From assembly GCF_900009265.2 (NCBI RefSeq), contig NZ_LR734992.1, positions 119,320 to 183,319 of the forward strand: a stretch of 64,000 bases of DNA, given 5' to 3'. How positions within the stretch are numbered: the stretch's first letter is position 1; every line of letters starts with the position of its first letter. The position numbers were made by a program, and so were the translations under genes. The notes beneath the pieces were generated by a model. It was not told where the DNA came from. It worked only from the letters and a program-made list of their open reading frames with translations, and ran no database searches. Origin of the DNA: Planktothrix paucivesiculata PCC 9631 (GTDB taxonomy: Bacteria; Cyanobacteriota; Cyanobacteriia; Cyanobacteriales; Microcoleaceae). Of this stretch, positions 50,419 to 61,000 are shown piece after piece.

Positions 50419-53292
50419 ATGGCTGATAAAGGAACACTTGCTCCCGGAGCAAGAATTGTTGTAAGGGATGCAGAGTGGTTGGTACAAGCAACCACGCGAA
50501 CACCGAATGGAGCAACTGTAATTGAAGTTGTGGGTGTTAGTGACTTTATCAAAGGTCGTGCGGCTCGGTTTATTGACGAGTTAGAGGAAGATTTACAGGT
50601 TTTAGACCCTAAGAATACAACCTTGGTGCCGGATGAGTCTTCTGGTTATCAGCGATCGCTCCTTTTTATTGAAGCCCACTTACGGCAAACTGCTCCGACA
50701 GATAGCAAGCTCTACATTGGTCATCGGGCGGCGATGGATGTATTGCCTTTCCAGCTAGATCCCACTCTCAAGGCATTATCTATGCCGCGACAGCGCTTGT
50801 TAATTGCTGATGCCGTTGGTTTGGGAAAAACCTTGGAGGCTGGCATTTTGATTGCTGAGTTAATGCGCCGGGGACGGGCGAAGCGGATTCTAGTGGTGAC
50901 TACTAAGAGTATGTTGACTCAGTTTCAGAAAGAGCTTTGGATGCGCTTTACTATTCCGCTAGTCCGTCTTGATTCGGTGGGGATTCAGCGCATTCGTTCT
51001 CGAATTCCGACTAACCACAATCCTTTCCACTATTACGATAAGGCAATTATTTCAGTTGATACTCTCAAGCAAGACCGCGAGTACCGGACTTACATCGAAC
51101 AAGCTTACTGGGATGTGATTGTTATTGATGAGGCACATAATGTTGCCAAACGGGGACACGGTAGCACGGCTTCATTACGTTCCAAGTTAGCCGATCGTCT
51201 CGCCACTCGTTCTGATGCGCTGATTATGTTGTCAGCAACGCCCCACGATGGTCGTCCTGAGAGCTTTGCTAGCTTGATGAATATGCTTGACCCAACAGCG
51301 ATCGCAAACGAGTCAAACTATACGAAGGAAGATATTCGAGATTTATATGTCCGCCGATTTAAAAAGGATGTTATCGAACAACTAGCGAAACATTTTCCAG
51401 AACGGCTGATTTTACCAGTGGAGAGTCATGCTTCAGTTGAAGAAGAGAAAGCGTTTGAAGTTCTTGATAATTTAACGCTGTCTGAAATTGATGCCAAAAC
51501 ATCGGCTGGGAAATTATTCAAAACCACTCTGCTGAAAGCTATGTTATCAAGCCCAATGGCTTGTTTGGAAACTGTTCGCAACCGGATTAAGCGAGTAGAA
51601 AAAGCAGAAGATGGGCGATTTAGCATTGATTTAGCTGAATTAAGAGATTTAGAAGCTGCTTTAGAAGAAATCAGCCCAAGCACATTTTCTAAATATCAAC
51701 AATTGCTCAAATTAATTAGTAAATCAGAGAATGGTGGTTTTAATTGGCGAGGAGATGACCCAAAAGACCGCATGGTTATTTTCACTGAGCGGCTGGAAAC
51801 AATGCGTTTTCTTAAAGAAAATTTGAAACAAGATTTGAAACTTAAAGATAATGCGATCGCTACTTTAGATGGGGGAATGCCAGATGTTGAATTGATGGAA
51901 ATTATCGAACAATTTGGTAACGAAAGTTCTCCGATTCGCTTGTTAATTGCGACTGATGTAGCATCAGAAGGAATTAATTTGCATTTCCTGTCTCATCGTC
52001 TGATTCATTTTGATATTCCTTGGTCGCTGATGGCTTTGCAACAACGGAATGGTAGAATTGACCGTTACGGGCAGGAACGACAACCACAGATTCGCTATTT
52101 ACTAACTCGCTCAATTAACCCTCATGTGGATGAAGCAGAACGCATTATTCGAGTTTTGATTAATAAAGATGAACAAGCTATAAAAAATATTGGCGACCCT
52201 TCAGTATTTATGGGGGTGTTTGATGTTGATGAGGAAGTGCAAGTCACTGCTAAAGCAATAGAAGCGATCGAACAGGGGGAAACCGCAGAAAGTTTTGATG
52301 AGCGTTTGCAGCCAACATCTAATAATGAAGATGAGTTTGATTTTTTTGCTTTGTTTGAAGAAGAACCAGAGGTAAGTAAAGAACCGCAGGCGAAAGATGC
52401 TATGTGCCGAATGCCTAGCTTATTCTCTGATGATTTTGCTTATACATTAGCTGCTTTGGAAGCTGTTAGCCAAGAAAATACATTGCAATTTTCTCATGTT
52501 AAAGAAGAATCATTAATTGAGTTAACAATGCCCCATGAATTGCGGCGACGTTTTGAGCGATTGCCTAGAGAAATTCAACCTGCACCAGATGCTCCCTTAC
52601 GCCTTGGTGCAGACCCAAAAGTTGTGATGCGAGAGTTAGAACAAGCACGTAAGTCAGAGGAAAGTTGGTCTTCTTTACAATATTTATGGGAACTGCATCC
52701 GGTGGTTAGTTGGTTGAACGATCGAGGAATCACAGCTTTTGGACGACATCAAGCTCCTGCGATCGCATTAAATCAATTACAATCGAGAGAGGTAGTTTTC
52801 GTGATGTGGGGTATTATTCCTAACCGTCGCGGACAACCTTTGATAAATAAATGGGTAAGTGTAATTTTTCAAAATCAAAAGTTTAAACATATTGAAGAAT
52901 TTGAAGAAACTTTACAGCGGACTGAATTGGGTAAAGAGCCTATTCCTAATCGAAAGGTAGCTATTGATGAAGCTCTACTTAATTTACGAGAGTTAGCGGT
53001 ATACCAAGCAACAGAGAAAATGTTGGAAGAACGGAGGGTATTTGAAAAACGAATTGATGTTGAATTGCAAGAACAATTAAATCGCCTAGAAAAGCTCAAA
53101 AATCAACATCATGAACAACTGGTATTAAGGTTTAGTGATGGTACACCATTAGTAGAGGAACGAAAATCGAAGGAAGAACGACGTATTGATAAAATATTTA
53201 AAGATTACTGGTCATGGGTGGAAGATAGTATGACCACAGAACCCGTACCTTATATCAAGATTATTGCTGTTTTACAGGGGCATAAAGTATGA
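50419..53292 (+). CDS. SNF2-type helicase, DrmD-like
   Basis: 957 residues. An N-terminal small strand domain (GARIVVRDAEWLVQATTR) precedes the helicase: RLLIADAVGLGKTLEAGILI (Walker A, about 131-150), VIVIDEAHNVAKRG (DEAH box, about 233-246), ALIMLSATPHDGRPE, RMVIFTERLETM, IATDVASEGINLH and QQRNGRIDRYGQ (motifs V-VI, about 515-550). This matches the SNF2-like helicases found beside adenine methylases in defence loci, including DISARM DrmD. Its last bases ATGA also start the methylase gene, so the two are coupled. Confidence 0.85.
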   Translation: MADKGTLAPGARIVVRDAEWLVQATTRTPNGATVIEVVGVSDFIKGRAARFIDELEEDLQVLDPKNTTLVPDESSGYQRSLLFIEAHLRQTAPTDSKLYIGHRAAMDVLPFQLDPTLKALSMPRQRLLIADAVGLGKTLEAGILIAELMRRGRAKRILVVTTKSMLTQFQKELWMRFTIPLVRLDSVGIQRIRSRIPTNHNPFHYYDKAIISVDTLKQDREYRTYIEQAYWDVIVIDEAHNVAKRGHGSTASLRSKLADRLATRSDALIMLSATPHDGRPESFASLMNMLDPTAIANESNYTKEDIRDLYVRRFKKDVIEQLAKHFPERLILPVESHASVEEEKAFEVLDNLTLSEIDAKTSAGKLFKTTLLKAMLSSPMACLETVRNRIKRVEKAEDGRFSIDLAELRDLEAALEEISPSTFSKYQQLLKLISKSENGGFNWRGDDPKDRMVIFTERLETMRFLKENLKQDLKLKDNAIATLDGGMPDVELMEIIEQFGNESSPIRLLIATDVASEGINLHFLSHRLIHFDIPWSLMALQQRNGRIDRYGQERQPQIRYLLTRSINPHVDEAERIIRVLINKDEQAIKNIGDPSVFMGVFDVDEEVQVTAKAIEAIEQGETAESFDERLQPTSNNEDEFDFFALFEEEPEVSKEPQAKDAMCRMPSLFSDDFAYTLAALEAVSQENTLQFSHVKEESLIELTMPHELRRRFERLPREIQPAPDAPLRLGADPKVVMRELEQARKSEESWSSLQYLWELHPVVSWLNDRGITAFGRHQAPAIALNQLQSREVVFVMWGIIPNRRGQPLINKWVSVIFQNQKFKHIEEFEETLQRTELGKEPIPNRKVAIDEALLNLRELAVYQATEKMLEERRVFEKRIDVELQEQLNRLEKLKNQHHEQLVLRFSDGTPLVEERKSKEERRIDKIFKDYWSWVEDSMTTEPVPYIKIIAVLQGHKV

Positions 53293-54653
53293 GTAGATTA
53301 ACAGGAATTACTAATGAAAATGAGTTTTATTCTAATCATTATTTAGATGCAATACTTAATGATGATATTAAGAATGTTGCCCAACGATGGAAAGAAGCGG
53401 CGGCTGAAGTTGATGGGAAATCTCCACCTGAAGAGTTGGGAAAATTGTCAAAAGATTATTTTCGCCTACGCAGTCAGTTTAGTAAAGAACGAGATATTAC
53501 AGAACGCCTGACTATTCAACAGCAATGGTTGACTCAATTTTTAGCTGTTTTAGGATATCCTATTCAACCTACTGAGCGTACTCTAGATCAAGGTCAGGTT
53601 TTGCCTATATTATGTGAAATTAAAAAGAGTAATGGCGCACCTTTACTCTGGATTCTGGAAGCTTTACCTGAAGGAAATGAGGCAATTGATATTTTAGATT
53701 TAGCATTACAAAAAGACCAATTTGTGGAACAACCTGATGCTGAATTATTGTCTAGTTCTTTAGAAGATATTATTTCGGATTATATTTTTGCTCAAGATGA
53801 ACCGCCTCGGTGGGTGTTGTTGGCTAATCTTCATCAAGTTATTTTAATTGACCGTTTTAAATGGAATGCGTCTCGATTATTGCGGTTTAATTTAGAGGAG
53901 ATTTTATCGCGTAAGGAATCGGATACTTTACTGGCAACGGCAACATTATTACATCGAGAACATACTTGTCCAACAGAAGGAACTACCCTTTTAGATAAAT
54001 TGGATGAAAATTCTCATAAGCACGCTTTTGGAGTATCTAAGGATCTCAAATATGCGTTGAGAAAAGCTATTGAATTATTAGGTAATGAGGCGGTTTGGTA
54101 TATACGAAATAAGCTCAGAGAGGGCGTATTTAAATCTCGTTTAGATGGGGGACAGTTATCTCTAGAATGTTTGCGGTATATGTACCGCTTACTGTTCCTA
54201 TTTTATATAGAAGCACGTCCTGAGTTAGGTTATGCTCCAATGAAAGCGGATGTTTATCGAGAAGGTTATAGTTTAGAGTGGCTGCGAGATTTGGAACAAA
54301 CAGAACTGCGAACAGAAGAGGATAGTGAAGGTTATTTTATTCATATTTGTTTGAAAAAACTGTTTAGCTTAATTTCGGAAGGATATACACCTAGTAATAT
54401 AGGAACTATTCAGTTTGTAGAAGAGGATTTACATAACATTTTTGAATTGGCACCGCATCGCGGGAAGGGAAAAGTAAGCGGAGGGGACGGATTTCTTATG
54501 CTCAATTGGGAATTAACCAGTTGGGAGCAGTATATGAATCGTTACTCTGTTTCCGAGGCTTTTTTGCTGAAGAAGATTTATATGAAGTACAACGGGCAGC
54601 TAAAACTACTAAAAAAGCAATGGTTGATGATGAAGACGGGGAAGAAGATTTAG
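53289..54653 (+). CDS. Adenine-specific methylase, N-terminal segment in the first frame
   Basis: 454 codons from the ATG at 53289 to a stop at 54653, but only about the first 395 (to near 54473) read like the protein family. After that, the sensible protein continues in the -1 frame as GRISYAQLGINQLGAVYESL. The N-terminal domain is helical and precedes the methylase core in Eco57I-like enzymes of defence operons. At 54467-54473 the sequence G GGA AAA in this frame is a -1 slippery heptamer. The gene is either broken by an indel or read by frameshifting. Compared with relatives as I recall them, some 40-50 residues before RISYAQLG may also be missing. Confidence 0.7.
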   Translation: MSRLTGITNENEFYSNHYLDAILNDDIKNVAQRWKEAAAEVDGKSPPEELGKLSKDYFRLRSQFSKERDITERLTIQQQWLTQFLAVLGYPIQPTERTLDQGQVLPILCEIKKSNGAPLLWILEALPEGNEAIDILDLALQKDQFVEQPDAELLSSSLEDIISDYIFAQDEPPRWVLLANLHQVILIDRFKWNASRLLRFNLEEILSRKESDTLLATATLLHREHTCPTEGTTLLDKLDENSHKHAFGVSKDLKYALRKAIELLGNEAVWYIRNKLREGVFKSRLDGGQLSLECLRYMYRLLFLFYIEARPELGYAPMKADVYREGYSLEWLRDLEQTELRTEEDSEGYFIHICLKKLFSLISEGYTPSNIGTIQFVEEDLHNIFELAPHRGKGKVSGGDGFLMLNWELTSWEQYMNRYSVSEAFLLKKIYMKYNGQLKLLKKQWLMMKTGKKI

Positions 54654-57600
54654 AGGAAGAAGATATACCGAAGCAGGGGAAAAATAGTTATGACGAGTTG
54701 GATGTTGCTTACTTTGTTAAATTAGAAGATTTAGAAAATTACACGATGGCGGAACAGGTTTTTAATCCTGATGGTACGCCGAAAATGTATCCTAAAGGAA
54801 GTTTTATCTATCGGTTAGCGGGACGAGATAGACAAAATTCTGCTTCTTACTATACGCCAGAATCACTAACTCGCTGTTTGGTAAAGTATTCTCTCAAGGA
54901 ATTACTGAAGGATAGAACAGCAGACGATATTCTGAAGCTAAAAATTTGCGAACCTGCGATGGGAAGTGCGGCATTTTTGAATGAAGCAGTGAACCAATTG
55001 GCAGAAAAATATCTGGAGTTGAAACAAGAAGAGTTAGGTCAACGTATTCCCCATGATGAATATTTGCAGGAAAAGCAGAAGGTGAAAATGTACCTCGCTG
55101 ACCGCAATGTTTTTGGAATTGACCTCAACCCTGTAGCAGTGGAGTTAGCAGAGGTATCTTTGTGGTTGAACTGTATTTATAAACCAGAGGACGGGAGGGC
55201 ATTTGTGCCTTGGTTTGGGATGCAGTTGCACTGCGGTAACTCGTTAATTGGGGCGCGTCGTCAGGTCTATAGCACTACGCTTATTCCTCGTCGGAAGAAA
55301 CAACCTTACTGGTTTGACCATGAACCACAAAGGGTGATGGTGGGCGACCAATTACCATCTAGTGTGGTGTTTCACTTCCTGTTGCCTGACCCAGGAATGG
55401 TAAATTATACGAATAAGGTGATTAAGTCGCTGGCACCGAAGGAAATTGAAACGATTAACAATTGGCGCAAGGAGTTTTGTAAAGGACTGTATGAGGATTT
55501 TGAGGTTGACCGTTTAGTAGTGTTGTCTCAGCGTATTGATGAACTTTGGCAGCGTCATACAAAAGAACTGCGGGAGATCCGAGAACGCACAACTGACCCG
55601 TTAAGCATTTTCGGTCAGAAAGCGGATACGCACCAAAATAGCAGTTTGGAAATGAAGGACAAAATTGTAGTGCAGGAAAAGCTATCGGAAGGTGTGGGGA
55701 ATTCCAGTGCTTATCGACGGTTAAAGTTTGTGATGGACTATTGGTGTGCGCTGTGGTTTTGGCCGATTGAAAAGGCTGATTTATTGCCTTCTCGGTATGA
55801 GTATTATATGGAGTTAGCGGTGATTTTGGGTGAAATGGAAATGGCATTTGAACCAGAACCGGAATTACCTTTATTTCCTGATACTGCACCTGAAAATGAA
55901 GTAAAAAACTTTGTAAAAGATTATGGATTTGTTAATGTAGCAAAATTAGTAGAACGTTTTCCTAAATTGGGATTGGTTGCGAAGATTGCTCAAGAAAAGC
56001 ACTTTTTTCATTGGGAGTTAGAATTTGCAGATATTTTTGCTGACAATGGGGGGTTTGATCTATTTTTGGGGAATCCACCTTGGATAAAAGTTGAGTGGGA
56101 AGAAGGTAATGTTCTAGGTGATGCTGAACCCTTGTTTGAATTACGCAAGTTTTTAGCTACTGAACAAAGTCAATTAAGAGAAAATGTTTTTGCAAAATAT
56201 CCTAAATTAAAATCTGATTACTTTAACATATATGAAGGTTTCGGCGGCTCTCAAAATTTTTTGAATGCTTATCAAAATTATCCACTATTAAAAGGACAAA
56301 AAGCAAATTTATATAAATGTTTTATTCCTCAATCTTGGCAATTTTCTAAAAATTTAGCAATACAAAGTTTTGTAAATCCTGAAGGTATTTATGATGAACC
56401 TCATGGTGGTTTACTTAGAAAAGAAATTTATCCTCGGTTAAAATATCATTTTCAGTTTCAAAACGCCTTAATTTTATTTGATATTTACCATCGAGCTAAA
56501 TATAGTATTAATATTTTTGGTAGAAAACAGGAAGAAGTTAATTTTATTAATATTGCTAATTTATTCACACCTAAAACAATTGATCAATGTTTTGAATATA
56601 ATAAAGGAAAAGTAGGTGGAATAAAAAATGATGTAAACCAATGGAACATAGAAGGACATCAAAAGCGAATTATTCAAGTTAATCAAGATAGTTTAAAACT
56701 TTTTGCAACTCTTTATGATGAAAAAGATACTCCAGCATTACACGCAAAACTACCTACTATTCATTCACAACAATTGTTAACGGTTTTAAATAAATTTGGA
56801 CAGCAAAAACAGAGTTTAATTGATTTAGAGAAAGAATATTTTTCCACACAATTTTGGAATGAAACTAATGCAAAAGAAGAAGGTACTATTAAACGTCATA
56901 CTTGTTTTACTGAACTACCTCAACAATGGATTTTATCGGGTCCTCATTTTTTTGTTGGTAGACCTTTTTATAAAACACCAAGAGCAATTTGTACAGAAAA
57001 AGCTCACTATGATGTTGTAGATTTAACAGTTATTCCTGATAATTATCTACCACGTACTAATTATATTCCTGCTTGTGATGAGAGTGAATATGCTAATCGT
57101 ATACCTACAGTTTCTTGGTTTGAAGATGAAGAAAATAAACAAAATAAAGTTACAGATTATTATCGTTTAGTTTTTAGAGGAATGTTACCACCTGCCAATG
57201 AAAGAACCTTGATTGGAACAATTATTCCTAAAAAATCTGCTCATACTAATGCAGTTAGAAGCTATGTATTTTCAAATAAATTACACTCACATTTTTTAAT
57301 ATTAAGCAGTTTGACTTTTTCTATTGTTTATGATTTTTTAGTAAAGTCAACAGGAAAAACAAATTTACATCAAACATTAGATGATTTTCCAATTATTTAT
57401 GGCACAAAATTCGATGATGCTTTAATTATTCGCTGTTTAACCCTTACTTGTTTAACTAATCATTACGCCGAATTATGGGAAACAAGCTATAAATTAGAGT
57501 TTAATCAAGATGGTTGGACTTCGATAGAATTTAATACAACAAACGAATACAGAAAACCCTTAAATCCTGAATTTTTCAACAAATTAATCCCCCACTGGCA

Positions 57601-58039
57601 ACGCAATATTGCTCTTCGCACCGACTACGAACGCCGCCAAGCCCTAGTAGAAATTGACGTACTTGCAGCAATGGCACTGGAACTCACTCTCGACGAACTT
57701 ATCACAATTTACCGCGTACAATTCTTCGTTATGCGCCAGCACGAAAAAGAAACTTACTACGACATGAACGGACGCATCGTATTTACCATCAGGAAAGGAC
57801 TTGTTGGTGTTGGCTTCCCCCGCAAAGGTAAAAAAGGCGAACTGGGATGGGAAGACATCAAAGATATGAAGTCTGGCACGGTAGAACGCACCATCATCGA
57901 TGACACCATGCCAGGTGGCCCGATTCAACGCACCATTGTCTATCAAGCACCTTTTGAACGTTGCGACAGAGAAGAAGACTATCGCATTGCCTGGGAATCT
58001 TTTGAAAAACGCTTTGCCAAACAGGAGGTTAAACCATGA
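54506..58039 (+). CDS. Adenine-specific methylase core, Eco57I/DrmMI-like, second frame
   Basis: Open from 54446. The ATG at 54506 is only the first one available. Methylase motifs: SASYYTPESLTRCLVKYSL, motif I ICEPAMGSAAFLNEAVN (about 54950-54995), FGIDLNPVAVELAEVSLWL and motif IV FLGNPPWIKVEW (about 56068-56100), so it should bind AdoMet and methylate adenine. The stretch 56150-57540 is much richer in AT than its surroundings and probably is the target-recognition part. The C-terminal 170 residues return to normal composition. It ends with an ATGA overlap onto the giant helicase gene. Confidence 0.8.
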   Translation: MGINQLGAVYESLLCFRGFFAEEDLYEVQRAAKTTKKAMVDDEDGEEDLEEEDIPKQGKNSYDELDVAYFVKLEDLENYTMAEQVFNPDGTPKMYPKGSFIYRLAGRDRQNSASYYTPESLTRCLVKYSLKELLKDRTADDILKLKICEPAMGSAAFLNEAVNQLAEKYLELKQEELGQRIPHDEYLQEKQKVKMYLADRNVFGIDLNPVAVELAEVSLWLNCIYKPEDGRAFVPWFGMQLHCGNSLIGARRQVYSTTLIPRRKKQPYWFDHEPQRVMVGDQLPSSVVFHFLLPDPGMVNYTNKVIKSLAPKEIETINNWRKEFCKGLYEDFEVDRLVVLSQRIDELWQRHTKELREIRERTTDPLSIFGQKADTHQNSSLEMKDKIVVQEKLSEGVGNSSAYRRLKFVMDYWCALWFWPIEKADLLPSRYEYYMELAVILGEMEMAFEPEPELPLFPDTAPENEVKNFVKDYGFVNVAKLVERFPKLGLVAKIAQEKHFFHWELEFADIFADNGGFDLFLGNPPWIKVEWEEGNVLGDAEPLFELRKFLATEQSQLRENVFAKYPKLKSDYFNIYEGFGGSQNFLNAYQNYPLLKGQKANLYKCFIPQSWQFSKNLAIQSFVNPEGIYDEPHGGLLRKEIYPRLKYHFQFQNALILFDIYHRAKYSINIFGRKQEEVNFINIANLFTPKTIDQCFEYNKGKVGGIKNDVNQWNIEGHQKRIIQVNQDSLKLFATLYDEKDTPALHAKLPTIHSQQLLTVLNKFGQQKQSLIDLEKEYFSTQFWNETNAKEEGTIKRHTCFTELPQQWILSGPHFFVGRPFYKTPRAICTEKAHYDVVDLTVIPDNYLPRTNYIPACDESEYANRIPTVSWFEDEENKQNKVTDYYRLVFRGMLPPANERTLIGTIIPKKSAHTNAVRSYVFSNKLHSHFLILSSLTFSIVYDFLVKSTGKTNLHQTLDDFPIIYGTKFDDALIIRCLTLTCLTNHYAELWETSYKLEFNQDGWTSIEFNTTNEYRKPLNPEFFNKLIPHWQRNIALRTDYERRQALVEIDVLAAMALELTLDELITIYRVQFFVMRQHEKETYYDMNGRIVFTIRKGLVGVGFPRKGKKGELGWEDIKDMKSGTVERTIIDDTMPGGPIQRTIVYQAPFERCDREEDYRIAWESFEKRFAKQEVKP

Positions 58040-61000
58040 TTCCATCAGTTGTTGCTTCAGAAGTCCGCGCCAGCGTTGAAGATTTTCTCAAAACTGAATT
58101 CCGCCCCGCCTCGCCCAGATTTGAAGGGCTAATGGAACGCTTTTTAGCAACGCCAGAGGCAGTTTTCAAAGGCCCTTACCTTTCCATCAGCCTACCTTTC
58201 CGCCCTGGTACAGCAGGTGCAGATTATTTCCCAAATGTACCGATGGCGTTTCCTCCCCACCGCCACCAAGAACAAGCCTTTGCCCGTCTGAAATCTCCCT
58301 ATTATCAATCAACCTTAGTGGCAACTGGAACGGGTTCAGGAAAAACCGAGTGTTTCTTGCTGCCCATCCTCGACCACTGCCACCAATATTACGGCGAATC
58401 TGGCATCAAAGCATTGCTCATCTATCCGATGAATGCTCTCGCTACCGACCAAGCCAAGCGGTTAGCCAACGCGATCTGGAATAACCCCAACCTCAAAGGA
58501 AAAATTACTGCTGGACTATTTGTAGGAGAATTGGAGCGAGAACCAAAAGCCATGATGGGGGAAGACCACATCATTACTGATAAAGACATACTGCGTCAGT
58601 GTCCCCCCGACATTTTGCTCACCAACTACAAAATGCTCGATTACCTGCTGATTCGTCCGGGCGACCAATCTCTCTGGGCAGGAAATGAGCCAAAAACACT
58701 GCGTTACTTAGTTGTTGATGAAATCCATACTTTCGACGGCGCACAAGGAACTGATTTAGCTTGCTTAATTCGTCGCCTGAAAGCCCGATTGCGAATCCCC
58801 GAAAAGCATTTAGCTTGCGTTGGCACTTCAGCCACATTGGGCGGTAGCGGTACAAAAAAAGAAATGTTGGAATATGCTGAAACCGTTTTTGATGAACCGT
58901 TCAATGAAAATGCGCTGGTAGAAGAAGACCGCCTTTCTGCAATAGAATTCCTTTCTGATGCTTATATTGACCCCCTCCCCATCCCCGAACCAGATCGGTT
59001 ACAAATCCTCAAAGCGGGTCATTACCAAGATAGAGATGACTATATTCGCGCCCAATATCAACTATGGTTTGAGCAACCGCTTACTGACTCGTTTGACAGC
59101 ACTGACTGGCGGATTCAATTAGGCGATCGCCTAAAATCGTTACCAATTGTCCACAACCTGCTAAAGGTGCTGGATTCTGGGCCAATTTCCCTCACTGACC
59201 TCTGGCAGAAATTAAGTCGAAAAATGCGCCTGCCAGATAGCAATGACCCCGTTTATCAATCTGCTCTATTTGATAGCTTAATAGCCCTGTGCGCGATCGC
59301 TCGTCGTCCCGGTAAAAGCGATCGTCCCCTTCCACCTTGGGTAAATATTCGCTTGCAATTTTGGCTGCGAGAACTGCGGCGCATGGTAGCAACAGTAGGT
59401 GAAAAACCTGAATTAGTTTTTGCTGATGACCAAGTTTCAGAAGAAAAAGAGCGTACCCTTCCAGTTATGTATTGCCGAGATTGCGGAAGTACAGGTTGGG
59501 GTGGGTTGAGAAAGCAAAGTAGCGATCGCAAAATTGGTTGTGACCTGCGCGACTTTTATAGAGCCTTTTTCTCTAGCGATCCTTTAATTACCTACATTTT
59601 TCCGACGCGCGATCGAGGCTCATCAAAAGGTTGGATGTCTTGGCTGCTTTGTACTGAATGTTTGAGCCTGAATCGTAGTGACGCTTCTAGCTGCTTTAGA
59701 TGTGGTAATGAAGAACTAATTTCCGTAGTTGAACCCGAAGAAATTGTTCGTACTGTCAAAACAAAAGGTGGCAACGATCGTCGTGAGTCTAACCATGATT
59801 GTCCTTTCTGTGGGAGTAAAGAAGGCTTGGCAATCCTTGGTTCCCGTGCTGCCAGTCTAGCAAGTGCAGCGATTGGAACGTTATTTGCATCAAGTTATAA
59901 CGACGATCGCAAATTAATTACCTTTTCCGACTCGGTTCAAGATGCAGCACACCGCGCCGGATTTTTTGAATCGCGTACCTTCCGTACAACTCTAAGAACC
60001 GCACTTCGTCAGTACCTTGACAATGAAGCATCAGGATGGAATTTAGCAGATATTCGCACTGAGTTTAATAAATATTGGCGATCGCAATTTTCCACAGATG
60101 CCGATTATGTTGCTACTTTTATGCCCTCTGACTTAGAGTGGCTGCGAGAATGGGAAGAACTTCAGAAAACTGGAAAAGCTAAATCTAGCTTAGTAGAATT
60201 AATCGATCAAAGATTAGATTGGGAAGTTGTAGCAGAAGTAGGTTTACGAACTAACTTAGGTGGTTCGCTAGAACGTACAGCAACCTGTGCCATTTCTCTT
60301 AATTCTGAACTATTAGAACCAGCGCTTAATCAATTACAAGAACAACTTCGTAATGAAATTGGTGGTCTGGAAAACTTAGACAAAACTACATTACACCGTT
60401 TTCTCTTAGGCTTAATTCACCATCTGCGACAACGAGGCGGTATTCTTCATGCTGTTGCTGAAAACTATATTAGTAGCGGAGGGAAACCCTTTCGGTTACA
60501 GCAACGATTATTCATGCCTGGATTTGGCCCAAGTTCGCTAACTCCTGTTTATTTTGTGCAAAATGGAGGATTCTTTCCTCGGTTTGAAACCTTAATTAAA
60601 CCTTCTGGTAAAGCAACTTGGTGCGAGAACTGGGCATTCAAACTTTTCTCTAGCTACACTCCATTAGTTATTGCACAAGCAGAGAATTTATATCACTTTG
60701 TCCTCAGCAATCTCGTTAATCATAAACTTTTTGGGATTCGATATACTTCAAGTGATACAAAAGTTTGGGGCATAGAACAAACGGCATTAGAATTACATAA
60801 CCAAGCTTACTCTCTGGCGTGTGAGCAATGCGGACATACCATTACCTGTACTTCGCAAGAATTAGAATTATGGCAGCAAATGCCTTGCCTTAGACCTGAA
60901 TGCGGAGGACATTATCAACAATCTGAACGTTCCAATATTGACTTTTATCGTCATCTTTATTCACAAGGAAAAGTGTGGCGAATTTTTGCTAAGGAACATA

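Noticed and set aside
55455-58045. 133-144 codon - strand frames opposite the methylase gene
   Set aside because: They are antisense shadows without motifs; the + strand methylase reading has motifs I and IV.
58619-59774. Several - strand frames of 60-91 codons opposite the giant helicase gene
   Set aside because: The + strand frame continues unbroken with helicase and zinc-cluster motifs throughout this part.
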